Assembly: GCA_965276005.1 (NCBI GenBank)
Contig: OZ254962.1
Location: 2,232,001 to 2,296,000 of the forward strand
Source: G965232465 sp965276005
GTDB taxonomy: Bacteria; Pseudomonadota; Alphaproteobacteria; JAQWUY01
DNA: 64,000 nt
Direction: 5' to 3'
In this document: positions 37,276 to 45,993 of the stretch, in pieces
Position numbering within the stretch: position 1 is the stretch's first letter
How the letters are laid out: the number at the start of each line of letters is the position of its first letter
Made by a program: the position numbers and the translations under genes
Notes under the pieces: model-generated
Seen by the model: the letters and a program-made list of their open reading frames with translations, nothing else
Databases searched by the model: none
What the model was told of the DNA's origin: nothing

Positions 37276-38067
37276 ATGACCGATGATGCGGATTTTGACC
37301 CTACCCCCCCCCGTAACAGCGAACACGGGGATGTACATACCACTTGTTTTGGCTTTCAAGATGTGGATAAGACGGAAAAACCTGCCTTAGTGCAGGGTGT
37401 GTTTGAATCGGTTGCCCGCAAGTATGATATTATGAACGATGTGATGTCGGGGGGGATTCATCGGCTGTGGAAAGATACTTTTGTGCGTATGTTGAAGCCG
37501 CATGCGGATATGGTGTTATTAGATGTGGCGGGCGGTACGGGCGATATTGCCGTGCGGTTTTTACAACAGGGTGGAAAATCGGTAACCGTATGCGACCTAA
37601 CCGAAGGCATGGTCACGGTAGGACGCAATCGAGCATTAGACAAGGGGATATGCCACAATATTCACTGGACGGTGGGCGATGCGTTGCACTTACCGATTGT
37701 CGATAATGGGGTCGATGCGTATACGATTGCTTTTGGGTTACGCAATGTGGCGGACATCGAAGCCGCTCTGCAAGAAGCGTACAGAGTGTTAAAACCCGGT
37801 GGGCGGTTTATGTGTTTGGAATTTTCCCATGTCAGCACGCCTATACTGCGTAAACTATACGATACATATTCGTTTCATGTGTTGCCCGAATTGGGGGCGT
37901 TTATCGCTGATGATAGGCAATCGTATCAGTATTTAGTGGAATCCATACGGCGGTTTCCCGACCAGCAGACAGTGTTACAGCGGATGGAATCGGCGGGTTT
38001 TTGCGAAACGGGGTATACGAATATGACGGGGGGGATTGCCGCTATTCACAGTGGTTGGAAAATATAA
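37276..38067 (+). CDS. ubiE: Ubiquinone/menaquinone C-methyltransferase
   Basis: 263 residues. GFQDVDKTEK and VFESVARKYDIMNDVMSGG are typical UbiE start motifs; the SAM-binding motif is LLDVAGGTGDIAV, and LRNVADIEAAL and RVLKPGGRFMCLEFS follow. It methylates the benzoquinol ring in ubiquinone synthesis. ubiB starts four bases downstream. Confidence 0.96.
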   Translation: MTDDADFDPTPPRNSEHGDVHTTCFGFQDVDKTEKPALVQGVFESVARKYDIMNDVMSGGIHRLWKDTFVRMLKPHADMVLLDVAGGTGDIAVRFLQQGGKSVTVCDLTEGMVTVGRNRALDKGICHNIHWTVGDALHLPIVDNGVDAYTIAFGLRNVADIEAALQEAYRVLKPGGRFMCLEFSHVSTPILRKLYDTYSFHVLPELGAFIADDRQSYQYLVESIRRFPDQQTVLQRMESAGFCETGYTNMTGGIAAIHSGWKI

Positions 38068-38071
38068 ATTT

Positions 38072-39358
38072 ATGCTGTATCGTTTTATACGGTTTTTTTT
38101 GGTGTGTATGGGGTTGGTGCTGGTGGCAAAAATGGCACCTACAGCGGTGCGGTATCGCATGGGATTGTGGCTATTTTGTCGTGGTGGGGTGAGTTTTATT
38201 AAATTGGGGCAGGTGTTGTCTGTACGACCGGATGTGGTCGGGGCGGATTGGGCAAACAGTTTAAAATCCTTGCAAGACAGAGTTCCCCCATTTTCTGCTA
38301 AAACCGCCAAACGCATTTTTGAACGCTGTTGTGGGGTGAGTGTATCCGCTGTGTTTGCGGATTTTTCTGAAACCGCCACTGCGTCTGCCTCGATAGCCCA
38401 AGTGCATAAAGCGGTGTTACACGATGGCACGGCGGTAGCGGTAAAAATTTTACGCCCCCGTATACGACAAAAATTTTTAGGGGATATTCGAGTTTTTTAT
38501 GTTGTGGCGAACATACTAGAAAAAGTATCGAAAAAATCCCGCCGCTTACGCCCGTATCGCATTGTGGCAGAGCTGCACAGCTGGGTTAAAGCGGAGCTGG
38601 ATTTAACTGTCGAGGCACAAAACGCCCATCGCTTGCGGACAAATTTTGCCGATGACCCCAAATTTTATGTACCGTCTGTGTATAAAGCCTATACTGTGCC
38701 GGATATACTGACCACCGAATGGATCGATGGGGTACGGATTGACGATGTTGCCACTATCAAGCGGTGGAATCTCGATCGGACACAGCTGTTGACCGACAGC
38801 ACCCGTATATTTTTCTTGCAAGTGTTTCGAGACGGGTTTTTTCATGCCGATATACATCCGGGCAATATGTTTGTTCGATCGGATGGGGTGTTGTGTCCTG
38901 TGGATTTTGGTATCATGGGGTATTTGACCAAAAAGACTCGTATTTACATAGCCGATTGTTTGTATTATTTGTACAAAGGCGATTATACACGGGTGGCAGA
39001 AGTGCATTTTATTGCCGGATATGTGCCGTCGACTTACGGTGTACAGGCGTTCGCCAGAGAGTTACAAAAAATCGCCGTCGACAGGAGCGGTACGGATTGG
39101 TCGGCGGTGGCAATGGGGCAGTTGCTCAGCGATTTGTTTCGTGTTACGGAAAAATTTCAAATGTGGGTACGACCGGAATTGTTGCTGTTACAAAAAACGC
39201 TGATAGTTGCCGAAGGCACGGGCAGGGTGCTTGCCCCCCAAAGCAACATGTGGGGGCTTATCGCCGACACTATGGAGGATTGGATGCGGGTCAACAGGGG
39301 CATATCGTCCCGTATAGAAACCTTGCTAACGGATATAGTCGACGCCCACAGCCCATAA
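38072..39358 (+). CDS. ubiB: UbiB/ABC1/AarF family atypical kinase
   Basis: About 428 residues from ATG 38072; an in-frame codon at 38036 inside ubiE is the alternative. The family motifs are present: the KxGQ loop (FIKLGQVLSVRPD), the Ala-rich loop TASASIAQVHKAVL, the lysine of VAVKILRP, HADIHPGNMF and PVDFGIMGY. UbiB supports ubiquinone synthesis at the membrane, probably as an ATPase that extracts lipid intermediates. A hydrophobic N-terminal helix is visible; the C-terminal helices typical of UbiB are weak. Confidence 0.92.
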   Translation: MLYRFIRFFLVCMGLVLVAKMAPTAVRYRMGLWLFCRGGVSFIKLGQVLSVRPDVVGADWANSLKSLQDRVPPFSAKTAKRIFERCCGVSVSAVFADFSETATASASIAQVHKAVLHDGTAVAVKILRPRIRQKFLGDIRVFYVVANILEKVSKKSRRLRPYRIVAELHSWVKAELDLTVEAQNAHRLRTNFADDPKFYVPSVYKAYTVPDILTTEWIDGVRIDDVATIKRWNLDRTQLLTDSTRIFFLQVFRDGFFHADIHPGNMFVRSDGVLCPVDFGIMGYLTKKTRIYIADCLYYLYKGDYTRVAEVHFIAGYVPSTYGVQAFARELQKIAVDRSGTDWSAVAMGQLLSDLFRVTEKFQMWVRPELLLLQKTLIVAEGTGRVLAPQSNMWGLIADTMEDWMRVNRGISSRIETLLTDIVDAHSP

Positions 39359-39385
39359 CAGCAGTTATGATTGTTGGCATGACAC

Positions 39386-39434
39386 TCCCCCCGTTCCCCC
39401 ACCCTTCGTTAAAAGGGTGGGGTAATAGGGAGTT
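39386..39434 (+). terminator. Strong hairpin after ubiB
   Basis: CCCCACCCTT pairs with AAAGGGTGGGG around a short loop, and outer bases ACTCCC pair with GGGAGT. The U-tract is weak. A second hairpin (CCCCTGCATA/TATGTAGGGG, 39455-39479) overlaps the stop of the convergent tpsA gene. Together they probably insulate the two genes. Confidence 0.55.
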
Positions 39435-39468
39435 TAGGTTAAGGTAACTGCTATCCCCTGCATAGATA

Positions 39469-42400
39469 TTATGTAGGGGGATTATCTGTATTGTCTTTAC
39501 TTCTGTGGTACACCGCCGTTTTGTGCGGTTTTGGCGGTGTTTGTTGCACAAATATATGTTTAATGGTTTGATATAATTTTTCATCGATTTCGTACACAGG
39601 CACCGCTTTTTGTGCCTTGATGTTGTGTGCAAGAAACGCTAAATCATATGTGGCGGTTGTTTTTGTATTATATGTTACAGTGGATTTTATACCTGTGTTA
39701 AACACGGATACATATTTTGGTTTTGCGGTTTGTACACTCAAGGGATGGGCAATCGCCCGCATGTCGATACCGTTTAGATAGGCATATATCCCGGTGTTAA
39801 AAATATTTTCGATACTGCCAATAGGGGCAGCAATTAAGCCGCCGCCGGCACCTGCTCCTCCTGCGGCACCTGCCCCCGCTGCACCCGCCGCTCCTGCCGC
39901 CCCTACTGCGACTATGGCACCGCCACCTACTACAGCGGCACCAGCAAGAACGACATTGGCACCGCCCACACCATTATTGTCAGCAGACGGGGCGACATAC
40001 AAGGTGAGTTTACCCGTTACGCCGCTCAGTTCATCGCCATTTTCGTATTTGATGTCTAATTTATAATTGCCTGCATGTGGCACATCGTTAAGGACAAATT
40101 TTGTTTTATCCTTCACGAATACTTTTTTATCTTCGCCAACTTGTTTATCCCCATATTTGGCACCGCCATATTCTACGATCGCCCTCAGGTCATTATGTTG
40201 CGGTGTAACCAGTGCACTTTTATCGTATCCCCATTTGCCTTGTTTCAATACAAGCACTGCAATATTTGAGTCGTTTGCTGAGGGTTTTGCTTCGAAGTGG
40301 TCGGCAATAAAGGGTATGGGTTTGGGGGTAATTTTCGCAACCATCGCCACCACATTATCCGGGTTTGTGTTTTCCGCCCCAAATACAGGTTTGTTGTTTG
40401 CATCTGTAATAGTAGTTTTGATACCGGTAAACATTATACGGCTGGCTTTGCCCACATCCGATTGTTCCACACCAGACCCATTTGCATATTTTCCCTGCAT
40501 AGCACTGTCATCAACACCCAATTTTATGTCGAGGTGTTTGTCGGTAGCACCGCCCTTTACACCGTCTAGGGTAAAATACAGACCATAGACACTGTCTTGG
40601 GTTTTATCGGCATTATTTGTACCCGACAAGTATACTTTTCTGCCTGCCATATCGGCAATGTTATTGCCATTGTACACTTTTTCCATCTTGCCATCGACCG
40701 CTAAATCGTATTTTGCTGTATGTCCATAAATAAACCCGTTGCCCGTTTTGCGTACATCGGTCTCAGAGGTAAAGTTTTGCTCCGCAAACGCCGCTTTTGT
40801 AGCATCATACTTGTTGTTAAATTGTGAAAAATCGTAAGCAATAGTGCCTAATTTGTTATTTTTCGCATATTTTGTCCACACCAAAAACCGCCCGGATGCC
40901 ACCTTTAATGTGTTGGCAAAAGTGGAGTTGTTGGTAATACCATCAGCTTTTAATTCCAATGTAATATCGCCGTTATTTTTCGCTGCATTCGTTTCGGTTG
41001 CCTGCACTTGCCCGTTGCTTAGAATAACAATGCGATTGCCTTTGGCTTTATCCGCATCGGAGGCAAATGTCTTGCCCTTGTGGATAATGCTGACTTTTGC
41101 CCCGTCTGCTTTCCATAAGGTAATATCACCCGAATAACGGAAAGCGTCCGTATTCGCATCTGAAGATCCATCGCCCATAGTTATAATCAGGTCTCCGCTA
41201 CCCGCAGAAATGGTTTTTTTGTCTTTAACTGTAATAACCGCTTTTGTTTTACCGGGATCCCGTCCCCCCACATCGATACTGGGTTGTTTATCATATTCGT
41301 TTTTCTCGATATTAGCATGCAGCTGTAATCCGCCTTTAACTTTTACATCCTGATTGATAAAAATAGACCGCCCGGCGAACAATTTTAAAGCACCATTGCC
41401 CCCACTGCTGGTATCCTCCAGTGCCGTATCGATGGTAATATCATTTGAGGCATATAGTGTAACATTTGTCCCTTTATTTAATAAATCTGTATACCGTTTT
41501 TTGAGATTGTGTTCCTTAAATACCAGTACAGATCCCCGCCCATCTCCATCTGATGATATGTGTATATCCGATCGTCCCACCATGATAACACTGGCATCGT
41601 TGTTTACGGCTAAGGCATACCCATATAAACCACCACTACTGAAGTAATCTAATGTTTCACCGAAAAAGTTTTTGCTATCAAAACTATCGTCATCGCTATC
41701 GCCATATTTTTTTACATTTGCTCGATTTACAGTGCCGTCACTTTGCCAAGTTAGATCTTGGGTAATCAATGCCCCAATATCGCCCATACCCGGTGCCCCG
41801 ATGTATAATTTTGTCGCATCACCGTCAAACGCAACAGACCATCCAAACCGATCAAGGCTCTTGTTACCCGGGATTGCCGAGCGTTTTTTTGCTGATTTTG
41901 CATCGGCGGCAACGGTAAGTAAATATACAGATCCCCGTTGTGTTTCTCCTTCGGTGGTACCTTCACCAAATGCACCGACAGCCAATTTTGTCCCATCATT
42001 GCTTAGGGCTACACTGGCACCAAAAAATTCGTCTGTTTCCAATGTTAAACTGCTATTTCCGTGTGTAATTTTTATATTTTGCGTGATTTTGGTTGTATCT
42101 GACCAATCCAAATCGAACAAGTATACAGCCCCTTTATCATTATCAGTACTGGCACCGACCGCTAAGCGGTTACCCGCCCCATTAAAAGCAACAGACTCTC
42201 CAAATCTAGTATCATCGCTAATGGCTGCTCCACTTAAGGCTTTATCTATTTCAAAATACTTTTGTTTAAAGTCGACTTTCGAATCACCAGCAGACCACTC
42301 CAATTCAAAAACATATACTTTACCAGAATTGCCAGATGTTCCCGGTGATCCGACAGCTAAATATTTACCGGCGTTATCCATACTTAAGCTGGCACCAAAT

Positions 42401-44322
42401 TCATCGCCGTAGTCTTTGTCACCCCCCTTGTCGATAACAAGGGTTTTTGCGTTATTTTTGGATGTGCTACCATTGGCAAGGCGTTTTACTTGCGTTGCTT
42501 TACCTGTGGTATAATCCATACTAAATAAATACACGGATCCACCGGCTTTATCATCGTCACTGATAAATTTACGGGTGGAGCCAATAGCAATTTTTGTACC
42601 GTCATCGGACATGGCAACAGATTGTCCAAATCTATAGCGTGCTACTTTGTCTTGGTGGGAGGTCAGACCTTGTGCAGAAGAAAATATGCGGGTTATAAGG
42701 TTTAATCCCGAATCATCTTTAATCACGATGTTTTTTGGATCCAGCAACAGTTCGCCATTGCCGATTGTTACCTTGTGTAATCCGTATGTGTTTAGGTGTT
42801 TTTTACCAGAAATTTCTACTGCCCCGCCTTTGGTTTTGCCGCTTGCGGTGATGCGGCCCAATTGGTCGGTGGTGTCGTCAGACCAGATAATCGCTGTGCC
42901 GCCTGTGCCATCAGTGCTGGATACATCGATGTGTACGCCGTTGCCTAATTTTGTTGTCTGTGAGGCGTGTAAACGGCTGTTGTCCGCCCAGCGGTTGACA
43001 AACAGGTCTCTTGTCCGTTGGCTTAATGGGCTGCTGTCGTTTTGAAACCCGCCGCCTTGAAAGGCACCGCCTAAGCGAATCCGTCCGCCTTGTGTTTTGC
43101 CTGTGGCGGATATGTTGCCGGATAACAACCCGATATGTCCGTCCTTGCTGGTGATGTCTATATATCCCCCGTTGCCATGTGTGCTGTTGGCGATAAAGGC
43201 TACCGATCCGGATATGGATGCGGGTTTGTCAGTGCCGGCGATAAATGTTATATTGCCGCCGCTTTGCTTGCCCATCGTGGTAAATGTTGCCCCGTGGTTA
43301 AAGTTGGCACCCTGTTTTAAATGTACACGCAGTGTCCCGCCGTTGCCATTTTCGCTTGTTGCAGTGATTTTGCCGCTGCTGTCTAGGGTGTGTGCGGCGA
43401 CATGTATCCGCCCCGCATCCGCATACGCCGCATCGGCGGTGATTCGTCCGTTGCCTGTAATCCCTACCGTACCGCCACTGATGGATATGACGCCGTTTTG
43501 AGAACTGACTGTGTTTGCGGACACAATTCCATCGATAGAAATGGTTTGGCGGAGAATATCTGATGCATCGGCAACAGCAATATCGATAAAACCGCCTTGT
43601 GATTCGACTTTTCCGCCTAAATCAATGGTGGCAGAGACCTTGTTGCCGTCCGCATCGGTGAGCGTATCCCATGTACTCGTAGGCACTTCGACCCGTAAAA
43701 AATCGCTGTCGCCAAACGACATGACAATTTTTTCGCCACCGGCAAAACCTACTTTACCGACAACAGCCCGAACCGAGCCACTGCTTTTGACCGCCCCACC
43801 AAGCAGTGCAACAAAACCGCCATCATCGACAGCAATACGCCCCCGATTGGCAACAACGCCATTGTTACCGTTTTGAGTGAATGTGTAATCGCCGTTTAGA
43901 AAATCGTTGCTATCAATATCAAGAGTCGAGGCAACAAAATTACCCGTATCGACAACCCCGTGTTCAGTAATCATAATACCATTGGGATTGACCAAAAACA
44001 CACTGCCATTACTACGAATCCGCCCAGCAATTTTCGAAGTAAAACCGCCCGTAACCCGATTTAAGGTTGCCGAATCGCTAGCGGGCTGATGAAAGTGTAC
44101 CGTATTGCCCTCAGCCACAGAAAAACTTTTCCAATCGATAATCGCTTTGTCTGTACTTTGGTCGACCCGCAGGGTATCACCATCATAAGCAATCTGTGCC
44201 ACTCCGTGTTGCACCAAGCCCCCTTGCGGCAATCCGCCCGCCAGTGCCATACCACCAGCACCGAAACAAGAAACAGCGAATAACGCAACTGTGTTTATGT
44301 GTTTTCTAATGTCGTCTTCCAT
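39469..44322 (-). CDS. Two-partner secretion exoprotein TpsA with FG-GAP repeats
   Basis: 1617 residues from ATG 44322. A signal peptide (VALFAVSCFGAGGMALAGG) precedes the TPS secretion domain at about residues 25-280, marked by DQSTDKAIIDWKSFSV, NRVTGG and FLVNPNGIMI. Residues about 557-920 hold six or seven repeats of the type FGxSVAxxxDGTKLAVG, the FG-GAP pattern of beta propellers. A YDG-like segment (KVYNGNN) lies near residue 1215. Near residues 1454-1500 is a long Ala/Gly hydrophobic stretch. The protein would be exported by the TpsB encoded at 45994 and act at the cell surface, probably as an adhesin. It has its own promoter. No toxin domain was recognised at the C terminus. Confidence 0.88.
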   Translation of the reverse strand: MEDDIRKHINTVALFAVSCFGAGGMALAGGLPQGGLVQHGVAQIAYDGDTLRVDQSTDKAIIDWKSFSVAEGNTVHFHQPASDSATLNRVTGGFTSKIAGRIRSNGSVFLVNPNGIMITEHGVVDTGNFVASTLDIDSNDFLNGDYTFTQNGNNGVVANRGRIAVDDGGFVALLGGAVKSSGSVRAVVGKVGFAGGEKIVMSFGDSDFLRVEVPTSTWDTLTDADGNKVSATIDLGGKVESQGGFIDIAVADASDILRQTISIDGIVSANTVSSQNGVISISGGTVGITGNGRITADAAYADAGRIHVAAHTLDSSGKITATSENGNGGTLRVHLKQGANFNHGATFTTMGKQSGGNITFIAGTDKPASISGSVAFIANSTHGNGGYIDITSKDGHIGLLSGNISATGKTQGGRIRLGGAFQGGGFQNDSSPLSQRTRDLFVNRWADNSRLHASQTTKLGNGVHIDVSSTDGTGGTAIIWSDDTTDQLGRITASGKTKGGAVEISGKKHLNTYGLHKVTIGNGELLLDPKNIVIKDDSGLNLITRIFSSAQGLTSHQDKVARYRFGQSVAMSDDGTKIAIGSTRKFISDDDKAGGSVYLFSMDYTTGKATQVKRLANGSTSKNNAKTLVIDKGGDKDYGDEFGASLSMDNAGKYLAVGSPGTSGNSGKVYVFELEWSAGDSKVDFKQKYFEIDKALSGAAISDDTRFGESVAFNGAGNRLAVGASTDNDKGAVYLFDLDWSDTTKITQNIKITHGNSSLTLETDEFFGASVALSNDGTKLAVGAFGEGTTEGETQRGSVYLLTVAADAKSAKKRSAIPGNKSLDRFGWSVAFDGDATKLYIGAPGMGDIGALITQDLTWQSDGTVNRANVKKYGDSDDDSFDSKNFFGETLDYFSSGGLYGYALAVNNDASVIMVGRSDIHISSDGDGRGSVLVFKEHNLKKRYTDLLNKGTNVTLYASNDITIDTALEDTSSGGNGALKLFAGRSIFINQDVKVKGGLQLHANIEKNEYDKQPSIDVGGRDPGKTKAVITVKDKKTISAGSGDLIITMGDGSSDANTDAFRYSGDITLWKADGAKVSIIHKGKTFASDADKAKGNRIVILSNGQVQATETNAAKNNGDITLELKADGITNNSTFANTLKVASGRFLVWTKYAKNNKLGTIAYDFSQFNNKYDATKAAFAEQNFTSETDVRKTGNGFIYGHTAKYDLAVDGKMEKVYNGNNIADMAGRKVYLSGTNNADKTQDSVYGLYFTLDGVKGGATDKHLDIKLGVDDSAMQGKYANGSGVEQSDVGKASRIMFTGIKTTITDANNKPVFGAENTNPDNVVAMVAKITPKPIPFIADHFEAKPSANDSNIAVLVLKQGKWGYDKSALVTPQHNDLRAIVEYGGAKYGDKQVGEDKKVFVKDKTKFVLNDVPHAGNYKLDIKYENGDELSGVTGKLTLYVAPSADNNGVGGANVVLAGAAVVGGGAIVAVGAAGAAGAAGAGAAGGAGAGGGLIAAPIGSIENIFNTGIYAYLNGIDMRAIAHPLSVQTAKPKYVSVFNTGIKSTVTYNTKTTATYDLAFLAHNIKAQKAVPVYEIDEKLYQTIKHIFVQQTPPKPHKTAVYHRSKDNTDNPPT

Positions 44323-44402
44323 AATTTCCACCCAATACCCCACAAAACATTCGCAACCTAAGCGTGTTTAAATTTATACATCTTGTGCTTATCTATGTAT
44401 TA

Positions 44403-44431
44403 CTCATAGCACAAAAAATATCTTTGTGCAA
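44403..44431 (-). promoter_or_regulatory. Candidate tpsA promoter
   Basis: On the minus strand TTGCAC (44431-44426) and TATGAG (44408-44403) are 17 bases apart, about 80 bases before the tpsA ATG. It lies after a terminator for the upstream genes, so tpsA can be expressed separately from tpsB. Confidence 0.55.
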
Positions 44432-44440
44432 GTTTTATTC

Positions 44441-44477
44441 AAAAAAAAACGACTCGTTCATATGAAGCAAGCCGTTT
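44441..44477 (-). terminator. Terminator of the tpsB-sapC-unknown operon
   Basis: On the minus strand AAACGGCTTGCTTC and GAACGAGTCGTTT form a stem with G-U pairs, followed by nine T residues. It lies about 37 bases after the stop of the gene at 44514. Confidence 0.75.
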
Positions 44478-44513
44478 ACTGCAAGTTGAGAGATAAAAAA
44501 AATCTATGATATA

Positions 44514-45188
44514 CTAAAAATCATCTTTGCCAATTTTTACTGGTTCTTTTATATCTATGTTTTCCAAGTCTTTTACATACGATATACGCAGTACCATCGG
44601 TTGTTCGCTGTCTTTTTTCACATCGACGATGACCTGTTTGTCTTTTTGTGTAACAGAAACATTTGACAAAGCGATTTCCAATGCTTGTGGGTGTGTTTTT
44701 GATTTAGGCAACAACCCAAATAGCACCACCACATTTTCTTTTTCCAGTGCCGCACTATCTATCACTTTGTATGCGGATAAATCGTTTTCTTTGAAATAAG
44801 GTACCAATTTGTTAATTGCCGTATTCAAAAAGCTACCCTGTGCGTTTGCCTCTTTGGAAGCGTTGACAATTTCCACATTGATGGTTGTCAGTCTTTTGCT
44901 TTCGTAGCCAAATATATACGATATGGTGGTTGGGCTTGCAAATGCACTTAAACTGGGTTGTTTAACGACGAGCAAATCTGTGCCATTTTCTATATTTGTA
45001 TCCCGTATAATTTTAGCATCGGACACTTTAAAATCTTTTTTAATAGCGTCAACAACTTGGCTTTTGGTCATGCCAAATTTGGCAGAACGAAATCCTTCTA
45101 TCACATACGGGGACGCCATGGCAACAGTCGTCAGCATGGATATGCACACCGCACACAATACATATTTTATGTTATACAAAAAACGCAT
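44514..45188 (-). CDS. Secreted protein of unknown function in the TPS locus
   Basis: 224 residues. A signal peptide (VLCAVCISMLTTVAMA) is followed by YVIEGFRSAKFGMTKSQVVDAIKKDF, a pattern like small periplasmic proteins in which a FGMT/S-x-x-xV motif starts the fold. I do not recognise a named family. The ATG overlaps the sapC stop by one base (TAATG), so translation is coupled. The position between sapC and tpsA suggests a role in handling or anchoring the exoprotein. This is inference. Confidence 0.7.
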   Translation of the reverse strand: MRFLYNIKYVLCAVCISMLTTVAMASPYVIEGFRSAKFGMTKSQVVDAIKKDFKVSDAKIIRDTNIENGTDLLVVKQPSLSAFASPTTISYIFGYESKRLTTINVEIVNASKEANAQGSFLNTAINKLVPYFKENDLSAYKVIDSAALEKENVVVLFGLLPKSKTHPQALEIALSNVSVTQKDKQVIVDVKKDSEQPMVLRISYVKDLENIDIKEPVKIGKDDF

Positions 45189-45952
45189 TATCCTTCTCCT
45201 TCTTGGATAACTTCTTCTGCGGTGTTTTGTTTGAATCGCAACCGCAATTCTACTTCACGCCAGTTGCGTTGTGATTGAATCATCCAACTTAGCACCGTCA
45301 AGTAGTTATTTTCTTTCCACTTGCCAATGGTGTCTGCGTCTAGTTCATTGAATTTTTCCACATCGATACGGAAGAATGTTACATTGCCAAAATCGCTGTT
45401 TTCTGTGTGTTCTTGCAGAATGTTTTCCTTTGCAATATCAGCAATAAAACGGCGGGTTTCGGCCATAGATAGTTCGTATTCTTCGTTCATGCGTAACGCT
45501 TGTTCGGTGATTTCGGTTGCTTCGCCTTTGGCATTGAACAACGCTTTTCCACCTTTGCCGGCAAAATGTGGGGCATCTTTGTCGATACACAGCACACTTT
45601 TGTCTGGATCCTCAGTCGTTGGCAACGAGATAAATGGATACCGTCGGATGTGTGCTGGTACATACTCGGCCAACCAATCGCCTTCGTCAGAAACATACGC
45701 ATTGCTCTTTTCGGCAAAACCTAGTGCTGTAAGCAACACATACGAATCCTCTGCATTCTCAGAATCGCTCGCATCTTTGGCAATTACCACTGGGTATTCT
45801 TTTGCCAGTAACGGCACTTCTATTACCACAGCAGGAATCGCATGTGCCGCCGCACTAAATGCGTAATTGACATCTCTGCCAATTTTGACATTTTTATGTG
45901 CATCGCTGTCGAGAGCGACCACATTTGCAAAAAATCCTACATTTAAAGTCAT
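45188..45952 (-). CDS. SapC family protein
   Basis: 254 residues, no signal peptide. The conserved SapC features are visible: YVLLTALGFAEKSNAYVSDEGDWLAEYVPAHIRRYPF (residues about 69-105, given here as separate blocks LGF, W, EYVPA, IRRYPF) and CIDKDAPHF. SapC proteins were first linked to Campylobacter S-layer loci and occur widely in Proteobacteria; their activity is unclear. Here it lies 42 bases after tpsB and is coupled to the next gene, so it probably serves surface-protein export or assembly. AAAGGA precedes the ATG. Confidence 0.8.
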   Translation of the reverse strand: MTLNVGFFANVVALDSDAHKNVKIGRDVNYAFSAAAHAIPAVVIEVPLLAKEYPVVIAKDASDSENAEDSYVLLTALGFAEKSNAYVSDEGDWLAEYVPAHIRRYPFISLPTTEDPDKSVLCIDKDAPHFAGKGGKALFNAKGEATEITEQALRMNEEYELSMAETRRFIADIAKENILQEHTENSDFGNVTFFRIDVEKFNELDADTIGKWKENNYLTVLSWMIQSQRNWREVELRLRFKQNTAEEVIQEGEG

Positions 45953-45993
45953 ATTAAAATCCTTTCAACTTTATTGTCTAATGATAAATTTAA

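Noticed and set aside
39794..44283. Plus-strand open frames opposite tpsA
   Set aside because: They are shadows of the Gly/Ala/Thr-rich minus-strand gene and lack start signals.
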